Source of the DNA: Eutrigla gurnardus
Taxonomy: Eukaryota > Chordata > Actinopteri > Perciformes > Triglidae
Direction: 5' to 3'
DNA length: 64,000 bases
NCBI GenBank assembly: GCA_963514095.1
Contig: CAUPSS010000292.1
Span: forward strand, 17,954-81,953
Positions 37,438-49,061 of the stretch are shown here, piece by piece; the stretch's first letter is position 1; each line of letters opens with the position of its first letter. Position numbers and translations under genes: made by a program. The notes beneath the pieces are model-generated. The model was not told the DNA's origin, did no database searches, and worked only from the letters and a program-made list of their open reading frames with translations.

Positions 37438-38539
37438 CTCTGCACACTCTGCTGACATGGACCTACGAATCTTTTACTTGGTGTGTTATGATTTTTTAGG
37501 AATTTGTTATTGTATTAGTAGTATTATTAGTAGTATTACTAGTTGAATCCTATTCTTTGTAAGTTTCCGACGGTAACCGTGGTGACGATGACAGCAGTAG
37601 AAGCTGTACAAGCGGTTTATAAATAACAGTAGTGATGACGTAATATTAGGAGAAATATTTAACAAATATTACATTTTCAGGCAAGAATCTTGCTGTTATC
37701 TGATATTTTGTTCGTAAACATATATTATCATAAATTACATAGAGGTGTTTATAATGTTATTATCTGTTTATTATATATATAAATTATTACTAGAATATTA
37801 TCTTATTTATATCAATATATCAATAATGTACATTTAATTGGATTAACAGCCAACAAACAAAGTTTAAACTAATTTAAAGTGAAAACATGTCATTGACTAA
37901 AAGCTTCCAGATTAAATATTAAATACTAAAAAGAAAGATTTTTTAAATGTGTTTTCGGTTTATTGTTGAGGGAAGGCCACGGTTTAGTAGAGGTGAGGGA
38001 TATGGAAGGAAAATGCCGACCCCTGGGACTTTAAGATAATTTGTTTCTTAATAAAAGTGTGAAATAATGATTTGGATGAATGTTGTAACCTTTGACCACA
38101 GCGAGTTAATAATTATAAGAGTAGATTCATATCAGCAGGAAGTAGATCATTGATATCTACACTATGATATCAACAGGTTGACTAATAACTCAACGATTTG
38201 TAACCCGTTTATATTTAAAGTGAAAACTGTGATGTGAGATCAAACAGAGAGAAAAAAAGAAACAGGCAGATTGAGAACTCGAGGAAGAACCACACGGAAG
38301 ATGTGGTCAGTGTATTTTTAGCAGCAACGGTGGCAGCAAGTGCACAAACTTTTCCTTTTCTTTCTTTTTTCGTCTCTTTCGAAGCGAGGCCGTTGTTGAC
38401 GCACGACATCAACCTGTACTGTTACACACATCAGCGTTGATTCATCGCTGCTTTGGTCTGGCGTTAAAAAGGCGAGACGGCGACGACGAGCGCCTCTCTC
38501 AAGACGGGTGACGGTTAGGAAACAGACGCCGCCGAGGCA

Positions 38540-38901
38540 CAGCGCCTTTCACCGCTTTTGTTGTCTTTTTTTTCTTCTCCTCTCGTTGTTGTTGCACTTT
38601 TTCATTTTCTCTGTCTCTCTCTTCCACCTCCACCGTTTGACTTTCAAGACATTTTTTTTTTCTCGTGTGTGTCTCTCAGTAATGATGACACTTCACCGAG
38701 TCCCCAAAACCCTCAACCTCAGCCCCCCCCCCCCCTTCTCCTTCCTCCGCCGCCGCCATCATCCTTCAGCTCGCTGCAGAAAAGAGAATATTGGGGAGAT
38801 GAAGCGAGAGAGCGGAGAGGCCTTTTTGATATGCGCAGCGTGTCGTGGATGTGGAGCGTTTCAGACGCTGCCTCCTCACAGCTTTCCACTCTGTCTCACC
38901 C

Positions 38902-38936
<35 letters not shown>

Positions 38937-39125
38937 GCTTGTTGTACGGAGGATTTTTGGCGCCCCGCCAGTCTGGGCCGCCTGCCACCACCGAGGGTAC
39001 AGTATGTACAGTCTACCTTGTGCCAGCCATTTTTTTCTCTCTTCCCTCTCGTCTCGTTCTGTCTCGCCTCTCTCTCTCTCTCTCTCTCTCTCCCACGTGT
39101 TTTTTTTTGTTTTTTTTTTAAATCC
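38540..39125 (+). other. Strand-asymmetric pyrimidine-rich region
   Basis: The + strand is strongly C/T-rich in 38560-38680, 38700-38760 and 39025-39118, with a (CTGT)9 run at 38901-38937 and (CT)n at 39067-39091. It is open in two + frames for up to 235 codons, but these are Ser/Leu/Phe/Pro low-complexity translations with no domain. Triplex-prone. Confidence 0.7.
38901..38937 (+). repeat. (CTGT)n microsatellite
   Basis: Nine CTGT units. Confidence 0.95.
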
Positions 39126-39615
39126 CAGCCTGACGTTCGGTGTTTGACAGCTGAGCCAAAGGCCTCAGACGGGGGTGAGAGCTGTGACTCAGCCCCCTTT
39201 CAGGTTGCACTTTGAGGTCCTACGTGTTGCTTTTCTTCCAGCGAGAGCAGAACTTCTACACACTGTGACCGCTCTAATGCTCAAATATTACCCAAGTTCC
39301 ACCTCAAGTCAACAGTTAAACCACAAGGAAACCCCAGAATAATAAGTCCTAAAGAAATCGGTCAAAACTGAATACTGGAACTCAAAGAGAAATCAAAAAC
39401 AGCCTAATATCTTAAGTTTACATTGAATAATATCCATTAATTTTATTGGGATCTGAATTGGATAAAGCCAGGTTATATATTATATTTAAATAAACCTTCC
39501 CTGTAAAATCAATAATACTATGTTAATACAGATGGGAATGAAGTTGGATAGTTTGGTGTTACTGAAGTGCAGAATTGTAGCTCCGAGTATGAAGGAAATA
39601 AACCGCCTTTATTGA

Positions 39616-39655
39616 TAAGAAGTGTACTTTATTGATCCAAAACCGGGACATTAAC
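39616..39655. mobile_element. Retroelement-tail remnant
   Basis: AGTGTACTTTATTGATCC resembles the 3' terminal motif of fish LINE-derived repeats (ACTTTATTGATCC). Only the tail is visible. Confidence 0.4.
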
Positions 39656-40326
39656 AAGTTTGGGATTTGTAAAAGATTTGTGCTGTAAAAGGTTGTACAT
39701 TTCATAAGACACTGCAGGTGAACAGGGCTATAGGGTTTTTTATGTATTTGAGGTTTTCTGAAATATGCAAATGAGGCAGTAATTAATACTAAACTTTGAG
39801 AGAAAATAGACACATTGGACAAAAAAAGTCACTTCAAAACTAAGGAAATTTGCTTGGTAAGATTTCTTAAAATAAGATATATATTATTACAAATATGTCG
39901 ACCTTCAAGATTATAAGAGATCTTGAAATTTGGCGGGAAAACACATATTGAGCTGTTTTGCACTAATAAACTATAAAACTAAACAATAAAGTGTTGTATG
40001 TCATAAGAACTTATAGATGTTTTGGCAAATACATTTGCCAAAAAAAAGATAATTACTGTTAAACTAAGGAAACATTTGAATTCAGCACAAGTCAAAACTA
40101 AATCAGGCTTTTAATTGTGTGTGTTGAAGCTCCTCAAACAAGACCAGACTGATATAATTCAGGGTTTGTTTTTCCGAGTCGATGCAGAATAATAAGATCA
40201 CCCTCTCCCCCGAACACTCGTATCGCCTCCGTCACCAACTTTTCATCTCGCCGCCTTCATGGTTTAAGAGTGTTAATCCTCCGTTTACAGTATATAGACA
40301 CAGTAAAGAGATCCTGGATTAGCGGG

Positions 40327-40502
<176 letters not shown>

Positions 40503-41359
40503 GACCTGAAGCTTTCTCTTTTTATTTAAAGCTACGTTTAAGAAGATCCATCTTCATTCAAGCAGCATGTCGCTGGCTAAGTGTGTTGCTCAAGGGCACA
40601 TTGTGATGATATATGAACGGAGATATGATCTCAGTAATGTGTTTGCCGGGCAGTGAAGGAACCTTAGAGGAGTATTAGACCCAGCAAAGAGGGGGCATTG
40701 CCTTTTATTCACCTGCCTGGTTCCTTCACCTCGCTCTCTTTACAGACGCTCGATGTAAACGAGATTCTTCTTAATTAATCATTCCTCCACTTTTTTTCTT
40801 TTTTTTCTTTTTTGTTTGGCAAGTTTTCCGTTTCCGACGGCCTCCTGAAGGATTTGTCGAGAGCTGTTGGTCCAGATTCCCTCAAACTTTAAACGTGATC
40901 GTTTAAAAAAAAAGGGTGTAAATTACCCGAAGTTTGGCATCGATGGCTCGGTTAGATCACAGTTCCTGCATCTCCACATCGGGAAGTCATTGTAATTGTT
41001 TATTGAGGAAAAACCGTCTTCATTTAACGCCGATGCACATTTCAACATGTTTGTGCAAACAATATACGCGTACGCGGCGGTGTGAAAGAGATATTTTATT
41101 TTCTTACGTGCAATTACTAAAGACGCAAACGCCCATCGAGTCTTGGACGTATACGCTGTTGTCAGAACCTCGTGGAGGATGTAGGTGCAAAACCGAAGGA
41201 AGTAATGACGGAAACATGACTTCACGTGATAATCCCTCCCCCCCCCTCCCCCATCCTCCCTTGCATTTTCGGGTCATGTGCCAGCGCAGTCTGACAGTGT
41301 GTCACACGGGCTTCATCTGTTTGGTATGGCCGTGTTTGGTTTGTGCCTTAGTCAGCCGG

Positions 41360-41482
<123 letters not shown>

Positions 41483-41715
41483 TTTGCAGTTTAGAATAGT
41501 GCGTCTGGCTGCGGAGGGAATCTGTGTTTGTACCTCCCTCGGGAGCGTCGCCTTGGCCTTATTCGGCCTGATTTTTAGATTCTCATATGTTGAACAGAGA
41601 AAAGCCGTCTCTAATAACTTGAGTAACATCTAATTGTTAAAGAGTGTATTCGACTTGTTCCACATGAACTTAACAATATTGTAATTTTGCCAATTCGCCC
41701 TAAAAAAAAGTCCAT

Positions 41716-41719
<4 letters not shown>

Positions 41720-41772
<53 letters not shown>
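41720..41772 (+). repeat. (TC)n microsatellite
   Basis: About 26 pure TC units. Confidence 0.97.
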
Positions 41773-41773
<1 letters not shown>

Positions 41774-42239
41774 AGACCAGATGTTCATCTTGGCTCCGTA
41801 AAAAAATTAAAAGCTTTGTTTCCAAATCTGATCCACGATCTGATTCCAGTCTTGAGCGTGGGAGTTCAAAAAATGCCCACATTAAATGTCCATAGTGTTG
41901 AGAAAAAGAGAGGGGGGGTAAAAATGCAAAGTATTTTGGATATGAACGCAGGCGAGGGAGGAGGACGGCCCTTTTTTTTTTCTTTTCTTTTTTTTCCAAA
42001 CTGCTCTTTTGTCCGTGTTTTTCTATCTCCGTGGCGTTTTTGTTTGGCTGTTTATTTTTTTGGGGGGGGGGGGGGGGTGTTGGCGAGCTGGTTGTGCTGT
42101 TCTGGCGTTGTGCCGGCTCTTCCCTCACATTTGATGACGACATATTTGTGCCGGCAGGTCTGGATGTTCTGCCAGCATTCCAGCATTTATGATCGCTCGC
42201 AGATGTGAGTCCAGGAACACACTGTACTGTACCCAAACC

Positions 42240-42375
42240 CAGAAATTAATGAAACTTGACTGCCTTCCAGGCCAGTCCCATAATAATCCCACATATAATC
42301 ACCTTTCCTGAGGATTAGCTTGTAACCAAATTGCCGTGTTGTCGGTTGCCCGTCAATCAAAGAGTTAGACGGATG
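42240..42375. promoter_or_regulatory. Candidate conserved non-coding element
   Basis: AGAAATTAATGAAACTTGAC, CCCATAATAATCCCACATAT and CCCGTCAATCAAAGAGTTAG (Pbx-like TCAATCA overlapping TCF/LEF-like ATCAAAG) lie in 135 bp of repeat-free DNA. Confidence 0.35.
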
Positions 42376-42854
42376 ACTTTTCAGCCTTTCCTCTATTTTC
42401 AGACGAGAAGAGAAGAAAAAACCCAGAGAGGACTTGATCTTATTCCTTTTTATTACAGGGATGTTGCAGCTTTAAATCCTTTTCTGGTTGCTAAGTAGCG
42501 AGTGCCCCCGTGCTCCCTTAATGGGTCTGATTTGGTATTCCGCTCCGATGCCAAGTCTTATTTTTGTATGCGAGACAAAGTGTTTTGATGGAGGCTGATT
42601 TGCTGAAACGTCTGTGTCTCTACCAAAGGCTGTTTTTTTTTGTGTGTGTGTATTTTTTTTTTGAGAGAGTGTGAGAGTTTTATGGCCTCTCACTGTACAG
42701 TACACTTTGTGCCTTCTGCTCAAAACAAGAACACAGTCGATTGAATTTTTGGATTCGCTTCATCATCCCTCCCTCCTCCCGGCAGCTTTGTTGTCAGCGA
42801 GCAGCATGTGTGTGTGTATGTGTCCAAGAGAGAGAGAGGGAGAGAGATGTGAGT

Positions 42855-42968
<114 letters not shown>

Positions 42969-43324
42969 TGGTGAAAGTCCATTATTGCAAAAGGCTGCCA
43001 ATTAATTTACTCTCCTGGAAATTCAAATGATACTGTAGAACGTGCACAAACATGTACACACAAAAACACACAAACAATCTCGCTCACACACAAACATGGA
43101 GCACACACACACACACACGCGCGCTCTCCATTAACTTGAAAGGAGGGAGAGGATACACAGGCTGCAGACATGATGTTAAATCAGGTCATGTGTGTGTGTG
43201 TGTTTTTTGTTTTGTGGCTCTCCCTGGCTGATTAGAGAACATTGCTCAAGGGATGTGAGGCAGGGTCAGGTGGAAGAGTCCGCAGGTATTCTGGGAGTGT
43301 TTTTGTTTGTTTTTCAGGCCGAAG

Positions 43325-43470
43325 GGACCTTCAGACTGTCTCATGGTGTTTAGCATGACAGGAGAGTGCAGTGAAATCCCAATAAAACGGGGTTTGTGCA
43401 CCAAGCAGGAGTGTGGCATCTAAATGTTTAACACAGTTACACCCATCTGGCCCTTGTTTTTTAAAAGCAC
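43325..43470. promoter_or_regulatory. Candidate conserved non-coding element
   Basis: Repeat-free island with TGTTTAGCATGACAGGAGAG, CCCAATAAAACGGGG and AAATGTTTAACACAGTTAC. Weak evidence from composition only. Confidence 0.25.
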
Positions 43471-43856
43471 AGGGGAATATCAGGCACAGTATCACCGTAC
43501 GGTCGGCTTGTTTTTTTCTTTTTTTTTTAAGAGGAAACCACAGTTTACCAAGGAAAACCTCAGCTATTTAAAAGACTAAAAAAGAAAGCGTGCATGCGGA
43601 GGTGCTGGCGAGGTCCAGTCGCGCTCTTGTTGCTGTATAGCAATTAGTGGTCCTCGCCACATTCGGAGGAGGTGGCGCTATGTGCGTCTGGACGGCACAT
43701 GTTGATACGACGAGCTCACGTCTCCATCGCATGCTTGCTGCCCGAGCCTTTGATCCCTAATTGCGACGATATGATTCCCGCGGATCGTTGAAGTTCTGCG
43801 ATCTCATCTCGCATTCCCTGCATGTTGTGTCAAAGTGGGTCTGACATGCATGTGAA

Positions 43857-43858
<2 letters not shown>

Positions 43859-43903
<45 letters not shown>
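43859..43903 (+). repeat. (CA)n microsatellite
   Basis: About 22 uninterrupted units. Confidence 0.97.
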
Positions 43904-43910
<7 letters not shown>

Positions 43911-43994
43911 GGAAATAAGAGGGAGAAAGCAGTGGCTGTGATGAGAGGTGGGTAGTACGGGGGGGGGGGGAGATAAGGTTGTGAGAGCAGGAGG

Positions 43995-44100
43995 CTAAAT
44001 TTAAATCGTAATTGGCCGACTTCCACAAGCTTGTGGGCATTTTAATGAGTCATAATAACTTCATTTAAAACCAGCTGAGCAGAAAATAGATTGGAGAGGA
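43995..44100. promoter_or_regulatory. Candidate conserved non-coding element with AP-1 site
   Basis: AAATTTAAATCGTAATTGGC is followed by CATTTTAATGAGTCATAATA, which contains the AP-1 consensus TGAGTCA next to TTTAATGA, and then CAGCTG, an E-box. Confidence 0.35.
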
Positions 44101-45095
44101 GCCTGTGGCTAGTATGGATTTGTGTTGCCTCGTGCACACGGCCGTGCATGTGTGTGTGTGTGTGTGTTGAGCTCGCCTGTAAAGCCTACACACACACACA
44201 CACATGCCCGCAGAGTGCGGATGGTGCGACATTCACCGGGGCCGAGCTGCTTCACGTGTTTGTTTGTTTGCGTGTCGATGGAGCGTTTCTACAATAGTTG
44301 CACCTAAATTCTGCAGAGGTTGATATCCAAACAGCATCAAGTGTGAAACACACACACACACACACACACTCACACAGTCGGCTCCTGTGTGGGTGTGTGC
44401 AGCCGTGGTTGACATACTGTACATACTGTACGACTGACTTGCTGTAGTTGGTTGTACCTGTCGGGGCGGCACCAGTTACACCTCCATCATTAATAGTAGG
44501 ACGCGGCGTTTAGTAACTTCACATAGCTGCCGGCATACTTTGTCTTCCCTCCTGTTGTCAGGATACGGAGTTGGATTGTACATTTCTTACTGTAACTTTG
44601 TAGAAAACAGACCGACGCTGCTTCCCTCTGTGTCGATGAATCCACGTATAATAATCTAAAGGGCTCACGTTAATATCATGTCAGTAAGTTAAAATGTATT
44701 TATATACACCTAGACTACACAATCTATTCTCTGGTTGCAGTTTGAAACCGTTTAAAAACACGTGGTTGACGCTTTTAATCAAAACAAAAAGAAAAGAAAG
44801 AAAAATCACTACACACAGGAAAAAAGCATCTTGGCTTAAAATGACTACAAATTTGAAATAACAACAAAAAAAATTACAAAAGTTAACTTGGTGATGTTTA
44901 GGCACCAAAATTACTTCATGCAGGACACGGACTGAGGTCTGCTGGGTGAAAGTCCTGTGTGTTCTGAACCAAACCTGCTCCCTATATATATACTATACTA
45001 TATCTATACTATATTTTAGCCGACAACTTGTATTTGTAGCGTGTTGCATGTTTGACAGTATCATCAGTAAACCCTCGCGGATCATACCGTCATAG

Positions 45096-45487
45096 AGGTC
45101 TAAACCGTCTCGGAGGTCTAAACCGTCGCGGAGGTCTAAACCGTCTCAGAGGTCTAAACCGTCTCAGAGGTCTAAACCGTCGCGGAGGTCTAAACCGTCT
45201 CGGAGGTCTAAACCGTCTCAGAGGTCTAAACCGTCGCGGAGGTCTAAACTGTCGCGGAGGTCTAAACCGTCTCGGAGGTCTAAACCGTCGCGGAGGTCTA
45301 AACCGTCTCGGAGGTCTAAACCGTCTCAGAGGTCTAAACCGTCGCGGAGGTCTAAACCGTCGCGGAGGTCTAAACCGTCTCAGAGGTCTAAACCGTCGCG
45401 GAGGTCTAAACCGTCGCGGAGGTCTAAACCGTCTCGGAGGTCTAAACCGTCGCGGAGGTCTAAACCGTCGCGGAGGTCTAAACCGTC
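45096..45487 (+). repeat. 18-bp minisatellite, 21.8 copies, highly uniform
   Basis: The unit is AGGTCTAAACCGTCKCRG. Twenty-one full units and one of 14 bp keep exact 18-bp spacing. Apart from one CCG-to-CTG change in unit 9, variation is limited to two sites giving three endings: GCGG (11 units), TCGG (5) and TCAG (5); GCAG is absent. The first 35 bp upstream look like diverged units. Since 18 is a multiple of 3, the array is open on both strands (Gly-Leu-Asn-Arg type on +, Arg-Phe-Arg-Pro-Pro type on -), which is not evidence of coding. Confidence 0.97.
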
Positions 45488-46103
45488 CGTAAACCAACTG
45501 AAACTCCGTCACCGACACACTTCCTGCCACATGGAATCAGAGCGCCGTCTGATGATCCTTCGCTGCGTTACCTTCACGTCTTCCGTCACCTGGAAGTGAA
45601 GTGAGACTTATCACATGAGACAGGCGGTGTGTGAGACAGGACTCAGGAGAAAAAAAAAAACACTGTTCCACTCTTCTTTTTCCGATCCCTCCGTCATTAT
45701 GCCCGACAGTACAACGTTGTCCCGGTTAATGATATAACAGTGTGTCATACATTCACGCTGGCTATTAGATTTTCTGCCACCACTCGTCGCGGCGGTCTGT
45801 AATGAGCCCCCGGTATGCGGTGACATTGGCAGGAATGGAAGTCGGCCAATCACATTTGACAGCTCTCTCATTGTGTAATGACGGCGTGTTGTAATTAGGC
45901 AGGTTTTACATGAGGAGAGACAGTCGCCGCTCTGTTCTCGTCGCGCTCCTTTTTCTTCTGCTGGATTATCGGCCGCCGACGCTCGCGGCTGCAGAGCATC
46001 AGGGTGCGTTCAGCCGCTGGCCTTCCCGTGTTTTTAATACGTACATTGTGTTTTTATTGTCTTCACCGCACCATGTGACAGTCAGGTGAAGGAATAATGG
46101 AAT

Positions 46104-46619
46104 GGTAACACTTTCTATGGTGCTCATGTCTATAATGCATTATAGCATGTTTATAACAGATTATAATGCATTTATAAGGCTTTATATAAGTTGTTATAAA
46201 TGTTTATAATCAGGCATGACTCCTTTAATAAGGTTTATTAAGTGTTATAAATGGTGGACATAATGTATTATAAATATAATTGTGTAATAGTATCATACAA
46301 TTGCTAAAAACCTTATACAGTGCTGTCACTTTAGCTCACTAAGTCATGCCATAGCGTTTTATTATTATTAATTATTTTAATGTTTTAATGTGTAATCCAG
46401 GACTCAAACACTTTGGCATGGAGGTATAAAGTGTTATGAATGCTGAACTTATAATACATGATGCCCACCACTTATAATACTTTATAAACCTTGTTGTAAG
46501 CTGTCATGCATGATTATAAACATTTATAACGACTTTTATAAAGCATTATACATGCATTATAATGTGTTTTAAATGTGCTATAATGCATTATAGACATGAC
46601 CTTCATAGAAAGTGTCACC
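46104..46619. mobile_element. Foldback (MITE-like) element, family A, complete
   Basis: The left end GGTAACACTTTCTATGGTGC then TCATGTCTATAATGCATTAT is the inverted repeat of the right end, whose reverse complement is GGTGACACTTTCTATGAAGG then TCATGTCTATAATGCATTAT. The similarity of the arms continues for about 200 bp on each side around a short unique centre. The direct repeat GGAAT flanks the element at 46099-46103 and 46620-46624, a likely 5-bp target duplication. No ORF. The superfamily is not assigned. Confidence 0.88.
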
Positions 46620-46652
46620 GGAATAATCTTTTTTTTTCTTTTCGCTATTTTT

Positions 46653-46715
46653 GTGTTGCATTTCCATTTAGGGCGTTTATCCAAAGTCACTTACAATAAG
46701 TACATTTGTTGCTAT
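46653..46715. mobile_element. Retroelement-tail remnant
   Basis: CATTTAGGGCGTTTATCCAA followed by AGTCACTTACAATAAGTACA resembles a tail abundant in fish genomes (CATTTAGCAGACGCTTTTAT, then CCAAAGCGACTTACA). It starts about 30 bp beyond the family A element. Confidence 0.6.
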
Positions 46716-46854
46716 CAGTACAGTAAGGACCTACTTTTTCTATTATTTACTAAAACAAGACTCTTTTATACAAGTTTGTTCCAAATTTGCTACAGCATAG
46801 TAAAAGAAACATCTTTTTTTTCCTCCAAAGTATCAAGAGTCTTTATTCTGGGGA

Positions 46855-47135
46855 GAAAACAGCGTGGTTGGATTGTTTGTGACACAAATGGGAATAAAAG
46901 TAAATATTCTCTCAGGCACAACCTTTTTTTTTTATTGCATTATGTAAGTCGGCCAATAGCTCTGGGAAACTTCCCTTTTTTTTTCGATCAATTTCGCAGC
47001 GCAGATTAGAAAATGCTATGAATCCCATTTATGGAAGTGCTCCCTCATGAAATGCTCTTTGAAACTTTTATATTTTCGGATGAAGAGAGAACGAACCCGG
47101 CTAAGCAAATCTGCCAACGGCACTTTCATGTGGAT
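46855..47135. promoter_or_regulatory. Candidate conserved non-coding element
   Basis: About 280 bp of mostly repeat-free DNA (two T-runs) with GTTGGATTGTTTGTGACACA, GTCGGCCAATAGCTCTGG and CGCAGATTAGAAAATGCTAT. It looks like ordered unique sequence, but conservation is untested. Confidence 0.3.
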
Positions 47136-47139
47136 GGGG

Positions 47140-48980
47140 GGGGGGAGGGGGTAGAAAGTGAAAGGAGACAGCCAGCGAGGCAGAGGGAGAAGATAAAAGC
47201 TCTCCCAAAGCCATCTGGAAGTAGCCAGGACACACAAGGATCTCTTTTATGCTACTAATTCCTCTGGGAGGTGTGACATAAAAGCAAAGCATGGATATTG
47301 TGTTATAACAGTCGAAAACAAGAAAGTGTCCACGGAATACTAATACGGCCGGTCAGAGGGGGAACCGCACTTCAATCCGGGGGTAAACGGGGTTTTATGA
47401 TGCCCCTCCCCTCCCTCCCCAGAGCTTCGGGGTTTGATTGACTGACACTTTCACAGCTACTGTCTGATAATAATGTTGTTTTTTAATATTTTACAAAAGT
47501 CAGAACCCTACATTCTCAAAAAGACTGCATGTTAAATTCCACAAGGCCAAATTACCTCCTACGTTACCGTACGACCTGTTGCTGACAAACAAATGTATCA
47601 ATTAAAAGGTTTTTTTTTTTTTAGTCCAGTGCAGCGCTAACGCCACATAAAGTTCCTCGTGAGAGAAGTTTGCCTTCAGAGCTTTATTTGAACCCAAACC
47701 ACGATCTTTTCCGTGGCTTAACCGAGGCCCCCGAAGGCAAACGTCTCATATGTTGCACATAAAAAGAAACGCATTACATCACTTCCAGCCCACTTTCACA
47801 GAAAAAACGCGTCATCACGGATCTGTTCTAATATTAAACATGGAGTCCATCGTCCCGAGCCCGAATGTCCCGGTGTTTCGATCCGGCTGCTTGAAGTAAA
47901 CACGGCGAGTTTATTGCATTTGTGGACGTCTCTCTCTATATAATCTGTTTTAAATGCCCGACATAAAACCTCTAAGCTCCACAGTTTGTTTCGGTCAGAT
48001 CACATGGTTAAACCAGCTGATCCTCTTTCAGAATGCTGGTTAATACACGTATCATTTGAAAACAGAACTCTGGGACCGGTCTCGACGAGAGTCGGTTTAA
48101 TTAGTCGGGTTTTTGAATAAACCAATTAAAGGAACAGGTTTGGTGAGCCCAGTTATTAACCGCCCACTTAGAGGGGTTTTATTCTAAGCCCCCCCACTCC
48201 TACTGAATGTTGCACACGAAAGTAAAGGCAACAGAGTCAAGTGTGGGTGTTAGCAATGGCGTTAAAAATACCAGCATCAGAAATGCCTCCTATAGAGCTA
48301 AAAGGCTGCATCGGCGCGATCGATCCGTTGCCACGTTATCATCAACCGGCTCATTCGCACCGGAACGACAAAGCGTACCTTCCCTATCTGCAAACTACAA
48401 TTACACACTTGTGGTTAAACTCTGCCGTGCATCCTTTTCCTGACAATGCAACAAATCGTTCAATATCGTTAGCGGTTAGCAGCCTGGCACTAGGCCTGCT
48501 AGGCTAAATAACGGAACCAGCACCTCACCATAATGGTTGCATTCACTTACGTTTTTCAAACTCCAGGAAAATGATAACATGAATGTGATATATTTCATTA
48601 AACAATCTCGAATACAGACAATTTTGAATAGAGTTGTTTTGAAGGAGATTTTATAAAAATAGAGTGAGTCCTGGTTAACTAATCAGCCGGTAAACAAGTT
48701 CAGGAACAAGTTAAAAATAGCATCGAACATCTCTTGTAAGGATGCCACAAACGGTATTATTATAGTCCTGTTAGTTCACTTATGCCTCAGGCGGTCTGGT
48801 TCTGGCATCAGCCCCCTTTATGAAGTCTCTACATGCACTGACCCAAAACAGTTTGCTTGATTAACTGGTTTAGAAGTCGAGAGTTGACAGTAAATAAATC
48901 CCAGAAAAGAGCCTTTTTAGAGAAAACACAATGAGTGCACAACAACAGACACACACGTTCCTGTCAAACTGTCACCTACT
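47140..48980. other. Intronic sequence, no gene seen
   Basis: Unique sequence with a T-run near 47610. A GTTAGC-rich patch lies at 48460-48505. Overlapping short frames at 48207-48507 have no recognisable domain. Confidence 0.5.
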
Positions 48981-48985
48981 TTCAG

Positions 48986-48992
48986 ACACACA

Positions 48993-49059
<67 letters not shown>
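48986..49059 (+). repeat. (CA)n microsatellite
   Basis: About 37 units with two TACA interruptions. Confidence 0.96.

Positions 49060-49061
<2 letters not shown>

Noticed and set aside
38508..39215. Open frame of 235 codons on +
   Set aside because: Composition is Ser/Leu/Phe/Pro from pyrimidine-rich DNA, a second frame is open over the same bases, and there is no domain.
42158..42211. Possible small exon between GCCGGCAG and ATGTGAGTCC
   Set aside because: Splice-like ends exist, but the pyrimidine tract is poor, the translation VWMFCQHSSIYDRSQM matches no ZBTB16 segment, and a stop follows at once.
45096..45487. CRISPR-like or coding tandem-repeat protein array
   Set aside because: No spacers, no splice signals and no flanking coding sequence.
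45052..45492. Open frames of 146 codons on both strands
   Set aside because: They are translations of an 18-bp minisatellite whose unit is a multiple of three. Openness on both strands is expected without coding.
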